From: Eutypa lata
Lineage: Eukaryota; Ascomycota; Sordariomycetes; Xylariales; Diatrypaceae
NCBI GenBank assembly: GCA_022661535.1
Contig: JAKULF010000006.1
Location: forward strand, 1,297,001-1,361,000
Direction: 5' to 3'
DNA length: 64,000 nt
Below, one piece after another: positions 43,973 through 55,998 of the stretch. Made by a program: the position numbers and the translations under genes. The stretch's first letter is position 1. The number at the start of each line of letters is the position of its first letter. The notes under the pieces were generated by a model. It worked only from the letters and a program-made list of their open reading frames with translations, was not told where the DNA came from and searched no databases.

Positions 43973-44776
43973 CTACTTCTTAGGAGGGAACTCCACGCCA
44001 CCCGTCTGGTTCACCAGACCCAAGCTCAAAGTAAAGCCGTACTGCCAGCTATCGGCGCCGGGGAGGACCTCGGGCGGGGTGATATCGGCCCTCGACTCCC
44101 TGACCCCGGTGGTGTTGGTGCCGAACATGGCATCGCGCTTCGTGACGAAGTCCGGCGTGATCTGGTCGTCGGACGTGTAGCCCATGACGAGCTCCGGGAT
44201 CCCGATCGGGTACGTCGAGTTCTGCTGGTCGTAGCGCCACGTGTGGAACGTCTTGCCGTAGGTCCCCACGAGGACGTCCTTCATGATCGTGTGGTCGACC
44301 GAGTCGGGCATGCCGGGCTCGACGAGGAACCCGCTGGTCACCTCGTACACGTGGCTGTGCCAAAGTTGACGTTCTGCTCTCATTTAATTTTAGTGTTAGC
44401 ATCTCCAGTCGTACATAGGTAGCATTTTGTGTGGGTGGTAGGTAAAAAAAAAAAAAAAAAAAAAAACGGAGCACGGACCTTCATAGTCCAAGGTCTTGAA
44501 CGCAGACCCCGTGATGATGTACTCGATTCCCGCGAGATGGGCAGGGGTCGTCGCCGTGTTGTAGACGGCGCACTGGAGCATATCGTCGCGAATGATGACG
44601 CAGTAGTGATTGGCAGAGATTTCCCAGTCGCTGTGACCCGAGACGAAGTGGAAGCCGTTCAGGAACAGAACAGCACCCTCGGGGCCGTAGAGACCGAATG
44701 GACGAGTTGCCAGTAAGGCCTGCGGGAAGATTGCAAGTGCCGAAAAGGCGGCTAGGATGAACTTTTGCGAAAACAT
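43973..44776 (-). CDS. Secreted DUF1264 (oil-body-associated-protein-like) protein
   Basis: Two exons: 44776-44479 and 44376-43973, encoding 233 residues. The intron has a less common GTCCGT donor, a 23-base T tract on the sense strand, the branch point TGCTAAC and a GAG|AG-type acceptor; the join reads FKTLDYEAERQLWHSHVYEV in frame. DUF1264 features are visible: HYCVIIRDDMLQCAVYN, AGIEYIITGSAFKTL, WHSHVYEVTSGFLVEPGMPD, YGKTFHTWRYDQ, PIGIPELVMGYT and RDAMFGTNTTGV. The family includes plant oil-body-associated proteins; its biochemical role is unknown. Unusually for the family, a clear signal peptide (MFSQKFILAAFSALAIFPQA) precedes the domain, so the product is likely secreted or enters the endomembrane system. 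The gene model depends on the atypical donor but is supported by the conserved frame. Confidence 0.87.
44444..44466 (-). repeat. A23/T23 homopolymer inside the DUF1264 intron
   Basis: A run of 23 A on the plus strand, which is T on the transcript. It sits about 12 bases after the donor, not next to the acceptor. Confidence 0.9.
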
Positions 44777-47082
44777 CGTTTATTCGTAGATATACGAAGG
44801 TGATAAGTCTCAGGGGTTTCAACTCAAGGTCTGGAGAACGATACAGGATGTGCTTAATAACTTGAAGTAAAAGCTTGAGGAAACAGGCCATTATATACAC
44901 ATAACGAGCTTCGGCCACCAGCATTGGTCACTTCACCGGCGAAGCTACCGATTCTGTCCTATAATCTAGGTAGTGCAGATCTCGAGAGTCCTTAATGCCT
45001 CGTACGATCATCAAAAAACTTCCCAGGGTCCTCACAAAAGCAGTTCAGGGGTCTCAGTGACATTGGCTTTCGTATCGCCGTACGTAGAGCCCGGCAATCG
45101 CGAAATCACGCATTTCGTGGGCCTAGCGGACTTGCGTTATGCGAACTTCTCAACCGGTTTTGGTGCACTTCATTTCGCGGCTTCCTCCTCGTCACGCCGG
45201 TAGGTGTAGGTATAGGTAGTCGATCATGCAGAAATGATCCGACTTTTGCCGTGTGATCTCATCCGTGCTCTGTCGAGTGCATGCAAGCAAGCATAGCATC
45301 TCCTCCATGATGAGGTAATGTGCGTGAGAACCCGCCATAAGGGTGTTCGGGGACCACTTCACTATGCTTTCTCCATATCTGCAACGAGGTCGCCGATTAC
45401 ACACTGGCCCCTAAATCAACGGGACGGAAGGCCCCTTTTTAAATCTCGATCATTACGAGCCGTCGCGTCGTGGGGCCTAAATGTAGTTGCCGCCAAGGCC
45501 TTGGGACTCCGCATGCTGATTCTGGCCAGGTACCGCCTTGCTGCCCATGCCCAGTTTTACATTGACTATCACCCCGCACCTCGCTCATAATGCTGTTCCC
45601 GAAAGCGGCGAAAATGTGAGCAAGTTATGAGCTAAGCAACGACTAGAGAACATGACCCCTTGCCATCAGTGCTTAATCGGCCGTGATATATGTCAAGGCG
45701 TGTTGGCATCTCCTCGGGGCCCATCCATACTGATGAAGAACAGCTCGCGGGGGGTGCGGGTGGCAGAGAAAAGCGCTGTAAAGGAGTAGGGTAAGTTTGG
45801 TCGGTATAGAGAGCATCTAGGAAGGAAAACAGAAAGAAATCCTTTTGAAAAGAAAGGGTAGCTAATGGTCCTACATATAGTTGGATGTTAGGTTGAAGTA
45901 TCGAGCACGCAATTGCCCCTGTCAAAATTCTAGCGTTGGGATAGGGGGATCTTTGCTCACCAAGGTTCTCAGGTGGTCAGCGGCAGTCAGAAAAGTGTTC
46001 GGGCTTACGGACCCTTGCTAGACAGGGGTATAGGCCCCACGCAGTTAGCAATGCATAATTTGGCCCACATGGCGGATCTCCTTGACTTGAGAGAATCCTG
46101 ACAGTGACTTATGTTGGTGACTACTATCGTGTGCCTATGAAGGGCAGTCTCCCTATCACTAAGTATGATGCAGCTAGACGGACAGCTATTTTTAGTCCCG
46201 AGGTCTTATCAATGATATTTCTTCACTCCTCGTTAAACTATCACGCAACGCAACACTCTAATGCCGTAGTAACCATTTAGCAATAACCCCTTTTTGTATA
46301 TTTATGTAGGTAGGATTGGCTGCAGTGTTTGCTAATCGGGTGGCCAGCCTTACATAACCTCGTGCTTAGCCTTGCTATGTTTGAGACAATCATTACCATG
46401 CTTAGCAGAGTTTAAAGGCTACTAACTGGACAATCTGATTACTTCCTTTTTTACTTTGTAAGCTATTTAACGAACGAGCTGATCTTAAGGAAAGTGGGTA
46501 ATATTTTCGTCTTGTTTGTCCCATTATCTACACTCGAAAATACAGTTCTTCCGGTTGCACTAGTGTCGCCTACAAATAAGAGCCTACGTTCGGATCTGCT
46601 AGATAGGTAATAAGTTAATACCGCTAGGGAATATTGCAAGCCTTCTTCTCGAACCCTCCAATAATGCCAATCATAGCGTGAGCCTAACAGACCGGGATAT
46701 GTAGCCGTATCCCAAGCCACCCAGCCAAGGCTAGGATGTTCCGAAACCATACAGCATTACTGTTTACCACCGGCTAAGTGCAACGTGGCGAGCATACCAT
46801 AAAGTACGGTTCTAAAAGAAATATAGCGAGATAGACCATACTCTTTAATATGAAACACCCCCGATAAGATGGGGACAGGTTAAAACGAAGCACAGGCGAA
46901 ACGAGTGTAGACATTCGAAAAAACCTAGGACTAAGTTGACCAACATTACTTAGAAGATCCATGCGGTGTCAATGAAGCCATGGTAAGTTCGGTGTAAAAC
47001 AAGAAACGTCATTATTGCCTTGCAGAAACTGGCATATATTCATACGTTATATTATTTTTACTTCGGGTGGAAATAAAAGTTT
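44777..47082. other. Long spacer, no supported gene
   Basis: About 2.3 kb with several frames of 60-98 codons (for example near 45632-45925 and 46463-46962) that show no recognisable domain. A decayed gene is possible but not demonstrable by eye. Confidence 0.5.
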
Positions 47083-48480
47083 TCAATTACTAAGGAATAC
47101 CCGCATTGTCTCCAAAGCATCCTCTTTATGTGATTTCAAATCAAGAGCCCCTACATGAGCAAATGTCAGGCCGAGCGCTTCGTTCAATTTCTCTGCATTG
47201 ACTCCAGCGTCCTCATCTTGGCCACAGAACAAGCGGCCTGTCTTTCTGCCAGTATCAATAACCCGCTGACATCTAGGCCGCCTCACTGCGTCAAACGCTT
47301 TAAACACAGCGTTGATCTCCCCCGCAGACGATATGTTGCCAACAAGATGACCAAGGATGAAAGCGTCCTCGATAACCATTCCGGCACCGGCGCTTTGCCA
47401 AGAAGATGTCGTATGGGCTGCATCACCAACAATGCAAACTCGATTGTTTGCATAAGTAGGCGTGGATTTATGTTCCCAAATAGCATATCCTTTTGGGCTT
47501 TCTTGATCTAAGAAGAGCTACAGGATGGTTAGCTGTACTGTATAGCGACAAGACTCAGAAGTTACGTGTTCCGTTTGGAAATTGCTGCACGGCACGAAGA
47601 CTTACCTCGATCATACCCTTAGCGACAGGACCCTCATATACCAACTTGCAGGCAGGGCATCCTCAAGTACCTGTCTTGGGACTTCTCGTTTTCGGTCAAC
47701 CGAGAAGTTTTTGTCAATAACCGCTATAATACACTGCACCATTGTTCGGTTTTCAACAAGCCCATGAAGCATGGATGCCCCATCACCAAGCCAGGCATAC
47801 TGGCGATCGACCTTGAAAGATTCATCTCCAAGTGCTGACCTCGCCTTCTCGAAAGGAACTAAGCGCCTGCAATCCCACCACCCGGCCGGAGAGGCGGCAT
47901 ACTTCCCTGCCTCCTCTCCTACCACATGGTTTCGGATAGAGCTGAAAATACCGTCGGCGCCAATGACAGCATCGAAGTGAGAATCGGTGCCGTCTTCGAA
48001 AGCGATTTTGACGCCAGAAGCAGTTTGATCTAGTGACTTGACACGTTTCCCGGCGTGGAGCATATCCCCGGGCAGTAGGGAAATAAGCGCTTGTATGAGC
48101 GGGGCACGATTCATCGTGAGGCCAGCGGCGACTCCGACATCAGAAATGAGGGTGCCCGCCTCGGGTCCTGAGCCCTGTATAGGTACAGTGTGATGGTAAG
48201 TCTGGGGGTGGTGCGTGGTACAGACAACCACAAGGCGGGCTGCATCAGCGTCTACGGCTCCCGCCTGGGCCTTCAACAGTTCAATCGCGGAGGGGATGAT
48301 GTCGTCGAGGGCTTCGAGCGTTAGCGGGGAGAGCCCGATTCCAGCACCCCTTTCAAAGAAGTGGGGAGCCGACTCGTAGACTTGAACATCCACATGAGGA
48401 TGCTTCATAAGGGCAATAGCTGCGGTGATGCCGGCGATACCACCACCAACTACACCGATGCGAATACGGCCAGTCATCAT
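47083..48480 (-). pseudogene. Salicylate-hydroxylase-like FAD monooxygenase with a frameshift
   Basis: Start at 48480 (MMTGRIRIGVVGGGIAG). The FAD-binding motif GVVGGGIAGITAAIALM, the DG motif FDAVIGADGIFSSIRNHV and the GD motif VCIVGDAAHTTSSWQSAGAG are all present, as in class A flavoprotein monooxygenases that hydroxylate aromatic acids with NAD(P)H. The first exon frame runs into a stop after VLEDALPAS. The conserved continuation CKLVYEGPVAKGMIE is in a different frame, shifted as by loss of one base at about 47640-47665. Then comes a normal intron (47605 to about 47520, GTAAGT...GTAG), followed by LFLDQESPKGYAIWEH and a normal C-terminus ending at 47083. A 26-base GT...AG removal would also restore frame but is too short for an intron. 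Either a recent inactivation or a sequence error; everything else is intact. Confidence 0.8.
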
Positions 48481-49071
48481 GGGGGGTTTGGTTGAAGAGA
48501 TGAAAAGTGACCACAGTCAAACTTCCCGTTAGCAGGAATTGTCATTCCTGATGTTGACTGGAAGTCCTATACTGCAACCTTATAGTGAGATAAGGCTCTA
48601 ATGCTTATTTGTTTGTTCGATGGCTGGTATAGCTGCATCATCGCTCGCTACCTCACAGAAGTAGCACCCACGAGATTGGGCCCGTAATGCACGCTTTCAT
48701 GTCAGGATTCAAGAAGCGGTGTGGCCCAGTGCAACGTGCCTGGGGAAGATGGTGCATGTAACATCTATTATACATTTCAACCAACGGGAACAGATTGCAG
48801 GTTATGATTTGCCCTGGATTGTTATACTAGCAACAGTATGTTTGCATCATCCGGGCTTAGCATGAAAGAAAGAAAAACCCCTTACCTGACCCCGAGGTTA
48901 GCTTTTTACTCTAGGGATTTCCCTGTACCCTCACGAAATACTGCCTGATGCTCACGGAAACGTACTCCTTGTCGCCACTGAGCAAACCAGTCTTGCAGGA
49001 CAGGTACAGATGTCGACTTGCAACTATATATCGCAGACTAATAACAGAAACAGATCTAATGGACCTTTTAT
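48481..49071. other. Spacer between FAD monooxygenase and SAT4-like remnant
   Basis: About 590 bases with the monooxygenase promoter. No further gene is seen; upstream exons of the SAT4-like remnant might have lain here but are not recognisable. Confidence 0.45.
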
Positions 49072-49496
49072 TTGCTGCTCCCTCTTGCCTTGGGATGCAC
49101 GAAAATGAACTTCCTTTTCTTCTACAGAAGAATTTTCGCAATTAACCGGATTGGCACGACTAACATCTTGCTTGTCGGAATGCTGGTGCTTATTTTTCTA
49201 TGGATGGCGGGGGTTTTCTTGACGTCGCTATTCCAATGCAAGCTTCATTTCTGGGCTTTGTGGGCATCACCGGTTGCAGTAGTCGAGCACTGCATCAGCC
49301 AACCGAAGCAGGCTCTCGCTTTAACTATCACAGACTTCATCACCGATATGATCATCATGATCATACCCATTCCATTAATAGGAGGCCGATTCTCGACGAA
49401 AGGAACAACGTTAATATATGTATAGACTTGGCAGTTAGATTTAAAACCTGCCAAGAAAATGCTATCACCGCCGTTTTTCTACTTGGAGCAGTGTAA
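49072..49496 (+). pseudogene. Fragment of a SAT4/PTH11-like (rhodopsin-domain) membrane protein
   Basis: The frame from 49072 encodes LALGCTKMNFLFFYRRIFAI, a hydrophobic helix (TNILLVGMLVLIFLWMAGVF), LFQCKLHFWALWASP and ITDFITDMIIMIIPIPLIGG. These are the middle helices and the conserved FYRRIF, LFQC and DFxxDxxxxxxPIP motifs of fungal SAT4-family integral membrane proteins. The frame then stops; the next conserved piece (NAITAVFLLGAV) is in another frame at about 49461-49496 and ends at a stop. N-terminal helices and the C-terminal tail are absent. This is read as a decayed gene. Confidence 0.7.
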
Positions 49497-51071
49497 TTCT
49501 TTATGTAAGGGTTCTAATGCTGTTCCATAAAGACTGCAAAGAATCTTGCCGCCTTTAGTAACTTAAGCCTTTGACACTTAAGGTCGAGAACTAGTAGACC
49601 GAGCATTCCAATCACCGATTCCTTGGACGGAGAATGTATCAGGCTCGGAGTATACCAGCCTGAGAGAGCATTTAAAGAGCGAGTTAAGCACGATAGCTGC
49701 GAAGATAATGCCTTCGTTTTCAACGGAGAGAGCTTGGGAAAGTAACAAAATAAGGGTTATTATATTGTTTTTCTTTAACAAAAACCCCTCTTAAGTAAGA
49801 GCTTTGACAGATCTACAATGGCAATAGGGGACAAGTACTTATGAGATCGGTAAACAGTACTGCAGATAATATTCAGATTAGCTCAAATGAGTTACACTAA
49901 ATCCTCAATCTAAAAGAAAAAGGGGGAATGGCGATAGTCGAGATTTTCTTACATAGCGATTATATAATAGCTGCTCTGTAATCAGAACCTACATGTTTCA
50001 CCGAAATAGTCACTTCCGTCTTCCAGATAGCTAAGTTAGGATGGCCCCTCATCATTACATTGTACTTAAGTTGCTTGATTACTTGACCAATTGGAACGAG
50101 TGAGCCAAGTGAATATGCAGCTAAGCCAAGATGTTGGGTATTGGATGGAACCCTACATACGCAACGTAGGAATTGCGCAGATGCGAAATAACGCAGCAGC
50201 AGCTATTGGATTCTAGAGTAGAGCCTTGTGAATGGCATGGTTCCAATTGACATAAATCGGCCCCGTCCCCATCCATTGATCAATTTTGGGAAAGTCTTTT
50301 TTTCCCCAATCATTATTTCACCATCTCACCAGCACGGAAAGGTACAATCCTATTCAATCTGCATAACAATTCTCTTCGATGTTCCCTTGCTTTTAACTAA
50401 CGATCATTATTTCCGAGTAGGAGCGAGCAGTAGCAATGCCATCGAAGTGCAGCACCTGGCACAGTCGCCCTGAATACTGCCACAAAGCTAGACGTCTTAA
50501 GGACGTACCTAGGCTTTGACTAGCTGGTCTTGTCGATAGCTCATACAGGGACACAGCTCTCCGGCGATTTTGGACTTGCGGACTATTCACTCTTTTTTTG
50601 TTTCATCAAAGCCCAGCCAACATCGTTTTGAGCATATCATTTCTTATATTGTAGCTCCACCTTTTCTTTATTTTCCTGCTATTAACCCGCGAGACGTCGG
50701 ATTAAGTAAGAGAAGGGAGGAGAGCTTTTACGGGTGCATCCTCGGCTCACGTTCCTTCACTACACTCAAAAACAAACATCAAACTTGCTATATTTCTATT
50801 GCTGAACACTTTTCGTTTCTTAGTTATTTTCAAAACCAACACACAAATTCTTTTCCCCCCCATCTGTACGACTTATTCCCCTAGACACCTCTTTATCTTG
50901 CGTTATCATATCTTGCCTGTCACTACAGGCTATACATTTATTCCTTGCCCAGACCAGAATTTCTTTTCTCCTTAGTGGCTTCTTGAGCCGATGCCGGATT
51001 TCTTTTCATTATTATAGTGAGGTTATTGGAACCATTCCCATTCTCCTATCGCTGCCATCGTGGTTCTCAGT
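49497..51071. other. Spacer upstream of the kinase gene
   Basis: About 1.6 kb without a supported gene. Pyrimidine-rich stretches (50570-51000) resemble a fungal promoter and leader for the kinase. Two overlapping minus-strand frames at 49514-49781 show no recognisable domain. Confidence 0.5.
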
Positions 51072-54000
51072 ATGGCGTGGAGTAAACCCGTTTCGCCCGA
51101 TGCCCACTTAGGGTGTCAGAACCACACGTCTTGGATTGAAGCCCATGAAGCTCATCTGAATGGTGCGAAGTCTACACCATTGAAGTCCATAGATGAATAC
51201 TTCGATGACCACCACGATATACAAGGTTCCAACTGTCACCACACAACTTCTAGCACGATTTCTACTCTTCTGTCGGCAACTTCAACAGCAATGTGCAGAG
51301 CAATTGATCCTAAATCAAGGTCGTTTCTACCACGAGTTCAACTTGTCCCCCTCTGCCAAACATTATTCAAGGTACGGCATGAGCCTATGTTCGCGACACC
51401 TGCGGGGAACGGCTGCATCGGAGAAAACTTGGGGGGTACGAGCAATGTTGATACTACCAGTGAAGAGTTTCTAAGGGGAAACCTTCTGAGAACACTTGCG
51501 GTTCTGGTCCTTCTCAATAAAACGGAGTCCATCCCAGCTTTCTTATCAGAGGGATTTACTGATTCTTTACTCCCAATTCGAGACACTCAATTTCAAGACG
51601 AACTGGAGTCCCCTATCAAGTGCCCGCGGTCAATATCATTGGTGAAGCGCTGCTTCAAGAACTGGACAGTCCCGGAAATCGAATCTTTCATTGAAACCCA
51701 ATGGGCTGTCCTATCCCCATTCTTCAACAAGTGTGCGAGAGACGTTAGCCTTTATGACTTCGATGCCGATACAATATTACCTTTCATAGATGTCAGCATC
51801 GCGGAAAGCATTGGTGAGAGCACCGAAGTCATGCAGGCTCCTTCCTCCACTCACGTTGGTGGGCATAGCGTTGTGCGAAAAGTTAAGATCCATCCATCGC
51901 ACCACAACTTTGATTTTGACTGGGTAAGTTCCCTGACAAGAGTCTCATGATACGCGTATGCGATGCTAACGTCGTCAAGGGAAACCGGTACTTCGCCGTC
52001 AAGGAATTGCGCTCCACACATATCCAGGACTTTCAACGTGAAGTGGTAGCTCTCAGGACCTTCGTTGTTTCACCTCACGCACATATCATCAAGCTTTTAG
52101 CAGCGTTTCGCCGCGGTCCATCTTTCTATTTGCTTTTCCCTTGGGCTACGGGCGACTTGCGCGAATTCTGGCAAGAAAATCCCCGACCAGCTATAGACAC
52201 GCGTCTGTCAACATGGATCGCAAAGCAACTGCTCGGCATCGCTTCAGCCTTGAGCCATGTCCACGACCAACACTCGGCAAACCTCTCTCGTAAGGGGCGT
52301 CATGGTGACCTCAAACCAGAGAACATCTTATGGTTTAAAGACCATGCTGGTGAAAGTATGAGTCGAATTAGAGGCACTCTGAAAATCAGCGACTTTGGTC
52401 TCTCTAAGGTGTACTTGCCAGGAGATCCAGACGAGTATGAGCGTCCTCGAGGGTACTCAAGGACTTACCGGGCTCCAGAAATCGAGGTGAAGGGAAACAT
52501 TGGGAACGCATACGACATTTGGTCACTAGGGTGTATCTTCCTTGAGACAGCTGTGTGGATGATTCGCGGATGGGATGGTGTGAACTCTTTTGCTCTTGGT
52601 CGAGCAACTTGCATTGGACCACAGAACAGTCCGACTGACGACGCCTTTTTCGACATTGCGATGCCGGGACAAGGCACCACACTACTAGCGTCTCTCAAGC
52701 CAGTGGTTGTTAAGGTAAGAACCCCGAGATTGAGTCATGGAACAGCTGACTGATGTTGATACAGTGTATCAATAACCTAGCAGAAGACCATACAGCAAGT
52801 CTCTACATCATCGATTTGCTGAGCATAACTCGCAACGAGCTTCTCCAGGTTAACTGGGAGACCAGGGCAGCCAGCAGCACAGTCGTTGAAAGACTTCGAA
52901 AAGTTTACCAAAGATGCCTGGACGACCCAACATACACTGTAGCACTCCCACGGCCCCGGAAACCGCCGTGGTCACCCTCAACAAACAACAACCAACACCC
53001 AATGGCACACAGCCAAACCTTACACACTCTAGCCAAAATGGGCACTGTAGCCAAAGGGGATGCAGTAGCCAAAATGGACACCGAAGCGCAGTCGCGCGAG
53101 CCAAACTATGAAGGCCTGATGACAGCATTAGGCCAAGATCAATACTTTCAAGAACTCAACGAAAACTCTCAGGCTACCAATAGTGGCCTGAACTTATCTA
53201 TCATGTCATTTGGTGAGAACATATCCATAGATGCTTTTTCGAACGAATTTCAGCCTCTTGATATGCCATTCCAGCAAGAACCTCCAAATTCACAAAATAT
53301 CACATACCAGAACAATACAACGACGACTTCAGTCAACAGGAAACGAACATTCGACAACGACGAGGACCATAGTGATATAGACTACCACCTCGAAAAGAAG
53401 CTACGAATGGGCGAGGGACTGCAGTTGCAGAATCCAATCCAATCTAAACCAACTAAGTCTGCATCACGCAAATCAACTTCGAAGTCATCAGAATCAACCA
53501 CAGCAAACCTTCCCTGTCCATTTTACCATCAAAACCCTGCGAGATATAACACGAAAACTTGGCGAGCATGCACTATGCCCACCTGGGATATCCCCCGACT
53601 GAAGTCAGTGCCCTGCTCACTACCATATTCGTTTAATTTACCGTTTCTGATCTACAAAATAGAGAACACATATATCGCAAACACTGCTCAAACTGTCATA
53701 AATGCAGCCGCTGCCTCATAGAATTCGATACCATATCCGACCTTGAACAACACCTCCGCGCTGACACCCCATGCCTCATACAGACTTCCGAGAGCGACAT
53801 CATTACGGTTGACGAGGTTCAAAAAGCTCAGATTAAAAAGAAATCACGGCGTGTTTCTGACGAGGAGAAATGGAAGGACATCTACAGGATTATTTTCAAA
53901 CTAGACCCATCCGCCGAAGTTCCTTCGCCACGTGAGTAACCTACTACAACCGTGGATCCGGTACTGATATGACCCTTGCACAGATAGCATAGACCCAGCT

Positions 54001-54432
54001 ATGAGCAAGTCCAATGGTGCTGACACGTTAGCCAAGTTTGAGACCTATCTTCACCAGCACATTTCAAACAAGGATAACTGCTGGGACAAATCTACCATTA
54101 GCGCTTGCCTTGGGCTTATCCGAGAATACAAACAAGACCAGCTTACAACCTCATCAGTCTCGGTATCCGAACCTCCCTCCCTCACTGATGATTTCCAAAA
54201 TGACACTACTGGGACCTCCTACTCCGAAGAGACTACCATGTCGGCAACCACACGTGATTCAAGAGCTTCTCAAGCTCCCAACATTGTGCAAGCCGACATG
54301 CTAGAGGAAATGCCATACGATGATCCTGAGTTCACCCGCCGCTTCTTCGATGTATTCCTGCCGAACAAGCCTAATGGTTCTCATTATATCTTGGATCCGG
54401 AAGACAAAGGCAGAATGTTACCTGAAGGATAG
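51072..54432 (+). CDS. Large protein kinase with C-terminal zinc-finger module
   Basis: Five exons: 51072-51923, 51980-52714, 52765-53603, 53663-53931 and 53984-54432, encoding 1047 residues; all introns (50-59 bases) have GT...AG ends and in-frame joins, and intron 1 has the branch point TGCTAAC. The N-terminal 260 residues match no domain I know. The kinase domain (about 260-560) has a degenerate glycine loop GGHSVVRKVKI, FAVKEL (Lys), RHGDLKPENIL (HGD rather than HRD), SDFGLS and YRAPEIE, so it is probably active. A Ser/Asn/Gln-rich linker contains three 18-base repeats (about 53031-53084) and a basic RKRTF. A degenerate fungal zinc-finger block follows: CPFYHQNPARYNTKTWRAC, then LKEHIYRKHCSNCHKCSRC and DLEQHLRADTPC. 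The C-terminus is disordered. Such fungus-specific kinases are usually lineage-variable; the target is unknown. Confidence 0.88.
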
Positions 54433-54770
54433 AACACAATTTATTTTTATATAGTTTTCTAGTTGCTGTTATTCCGAGTATACGATGTGCGTGGATGTGA
54501 CCGATTCTAAACACCTGGCGGTGGTTACTATCGTGGTTGCTTTTGAAGTTGGCTAGGGATACTCAGTTCTCTCTAGGTTTGGCGTTTTAGGTTTTAGTTA
54601 TGAGTTGATCTACTTATTCCCTAGATAAAAAGTACTTGTTTCAAAATATCCTCTTTCCTTATGTAGTGATATGAGTAGTGTATGGTTTAAAAATAATATC
54701 GTGATAATCATGCGAGCCTGGGAGACCTCTTTTAAGGCTACCTTGCCGAGGCAACGATCTTAAGAAATAA
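54433..54770. other. 3' region of the kinase gene
   Basis: About 340 bases following the stop codon; moderately AT-rich. No gene seen. Confidence 0.45.
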
Positions 54771-55052
54771 GTTTTCATTAAAGTAAAACTAACTACTTAT
54801 ATAATACTTTATTAATAACATTATAAACGAATTTAATAAAAAAAACGTATTTATTAAATATAATAATTATTATATTTATATTTATAAAATAAAAATAATA
54901 AATTAATTTTATAATTTTTTATATTTAATAATTAAAAGTTTTAATATATTTATAATATTATAATAATTATTTAAATAAAATAGTTAAAATATAATAAAGT
55001 ATTTAAATATAAATAACAACGATTTATAAAAATAATTAATAAAGTAATAAAA
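54771..55052. other. Extreme AT-rich island
   Basis: About 280 bases made almost only of A and T, such as runs of TATTTATAAAATAAAAATAA, with very few G or C. The composition changes abruptly at both ends. It resembles sequence left by repeat-induced point mutation of a former repeat, although no transposon motif survives. Confidence 0.75.
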
Positions 55053-55998
55053 AATGCCCTGGCTAATTACTAGCGCTATTTGTGTTACCAACTCGTTGGC
55101 GCCGCCCACCGAAATATCCAGGGGTGCCAGGCTGCACTTGCATGCAACTTCTTTTATCAAGCCATGCCACTTTGAAGACGATCAGTTACTAAAGTCCTAC
55201 ATCATCAAGCTAGCTGTGCCCACGGCCAACATGATTGATCGTGACATATAACCACATTCGTGATCATACTCCGCCTGTCCATCTATCCATTGCAACCACA
55301 ACGGAAAATCACAGCTGCCCGCCAGTTTAACAAAGAAGTTTAACAAAAAAAAATAAACACTTCTAGAGCCCTTCATTCCAGTAGCTTAAGGATTAAGATG
55401 CCTATGCAGGAGTGGGGTCAGCAGCCAGTTTCCAGCAAGGCTGCAGGCGCGATGTATCAACTCTACAGAACAAGTCACCGATACCAAGAAATCCAGACCG
55501 CAACGTGTATCTTGGCATCAACCTTGGAATAAATTCGTATGTAGTTCATGTAGGTTTTACTGGTACAGTTCCTAGGTATTGGCGTACGTAGGCAAGACTT
55601 CCAATTATCGGTAGGCCCATTCCTTTGGATCCCGTTTCAAAACATTGCGAATGCATACCCGTTATTGGTACCAGGTACACCTATAGATCTACATACGTAC
55701 GTATCCCCCGGGGGTATCCATGTATAACTGCCGTTTCCTAGGCGGCTGTGCAGCTTTACGGTTGGTAGCCATGTTTCACACAGGATCCCAGTGCCATCTG
55801 ATTTTTCCGCCCTGTTGCCTTCTATCCACCTTCGAAGTTCGCCTCCTAAGCAGAGTCTCCCTGGGAGACTCTCCCAGCCATCTCAAGCTATTTCCACCTC
55901 CACCTCCGCCCTTTCCAAATCCCCTATCTCATCTGTAGCCATCAAAATTATCGTCGATAGCTATTTTTTACGCTCAAGTAGAGCATCAACCTCATGCT
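55053..55998. other. Spacer upstream of the P450 gene
   Basis: About 950 bases with normal composition. Short frames (55054-55251, 55720-55938) lack recognisable domains. It contains the P450 promoter. Confidence 0.5.

Noticed and set aside
46463..46962. Minus-strand frames of 95 and 62 codons
   Set aside because: No domain, no signal peptide, no plausible splice partners and no sign of codon-level constraint.
49514..49781. Two overlapping minus-strand frames
   Set aside because: Neither shows a recognisable motif; they overlap each other in different frames in an AT-rich spacer.
55054..55251. 65-codon frame next to the AT-rich island
   Set aside because: No domain or leader and no supporting context; considered chance.
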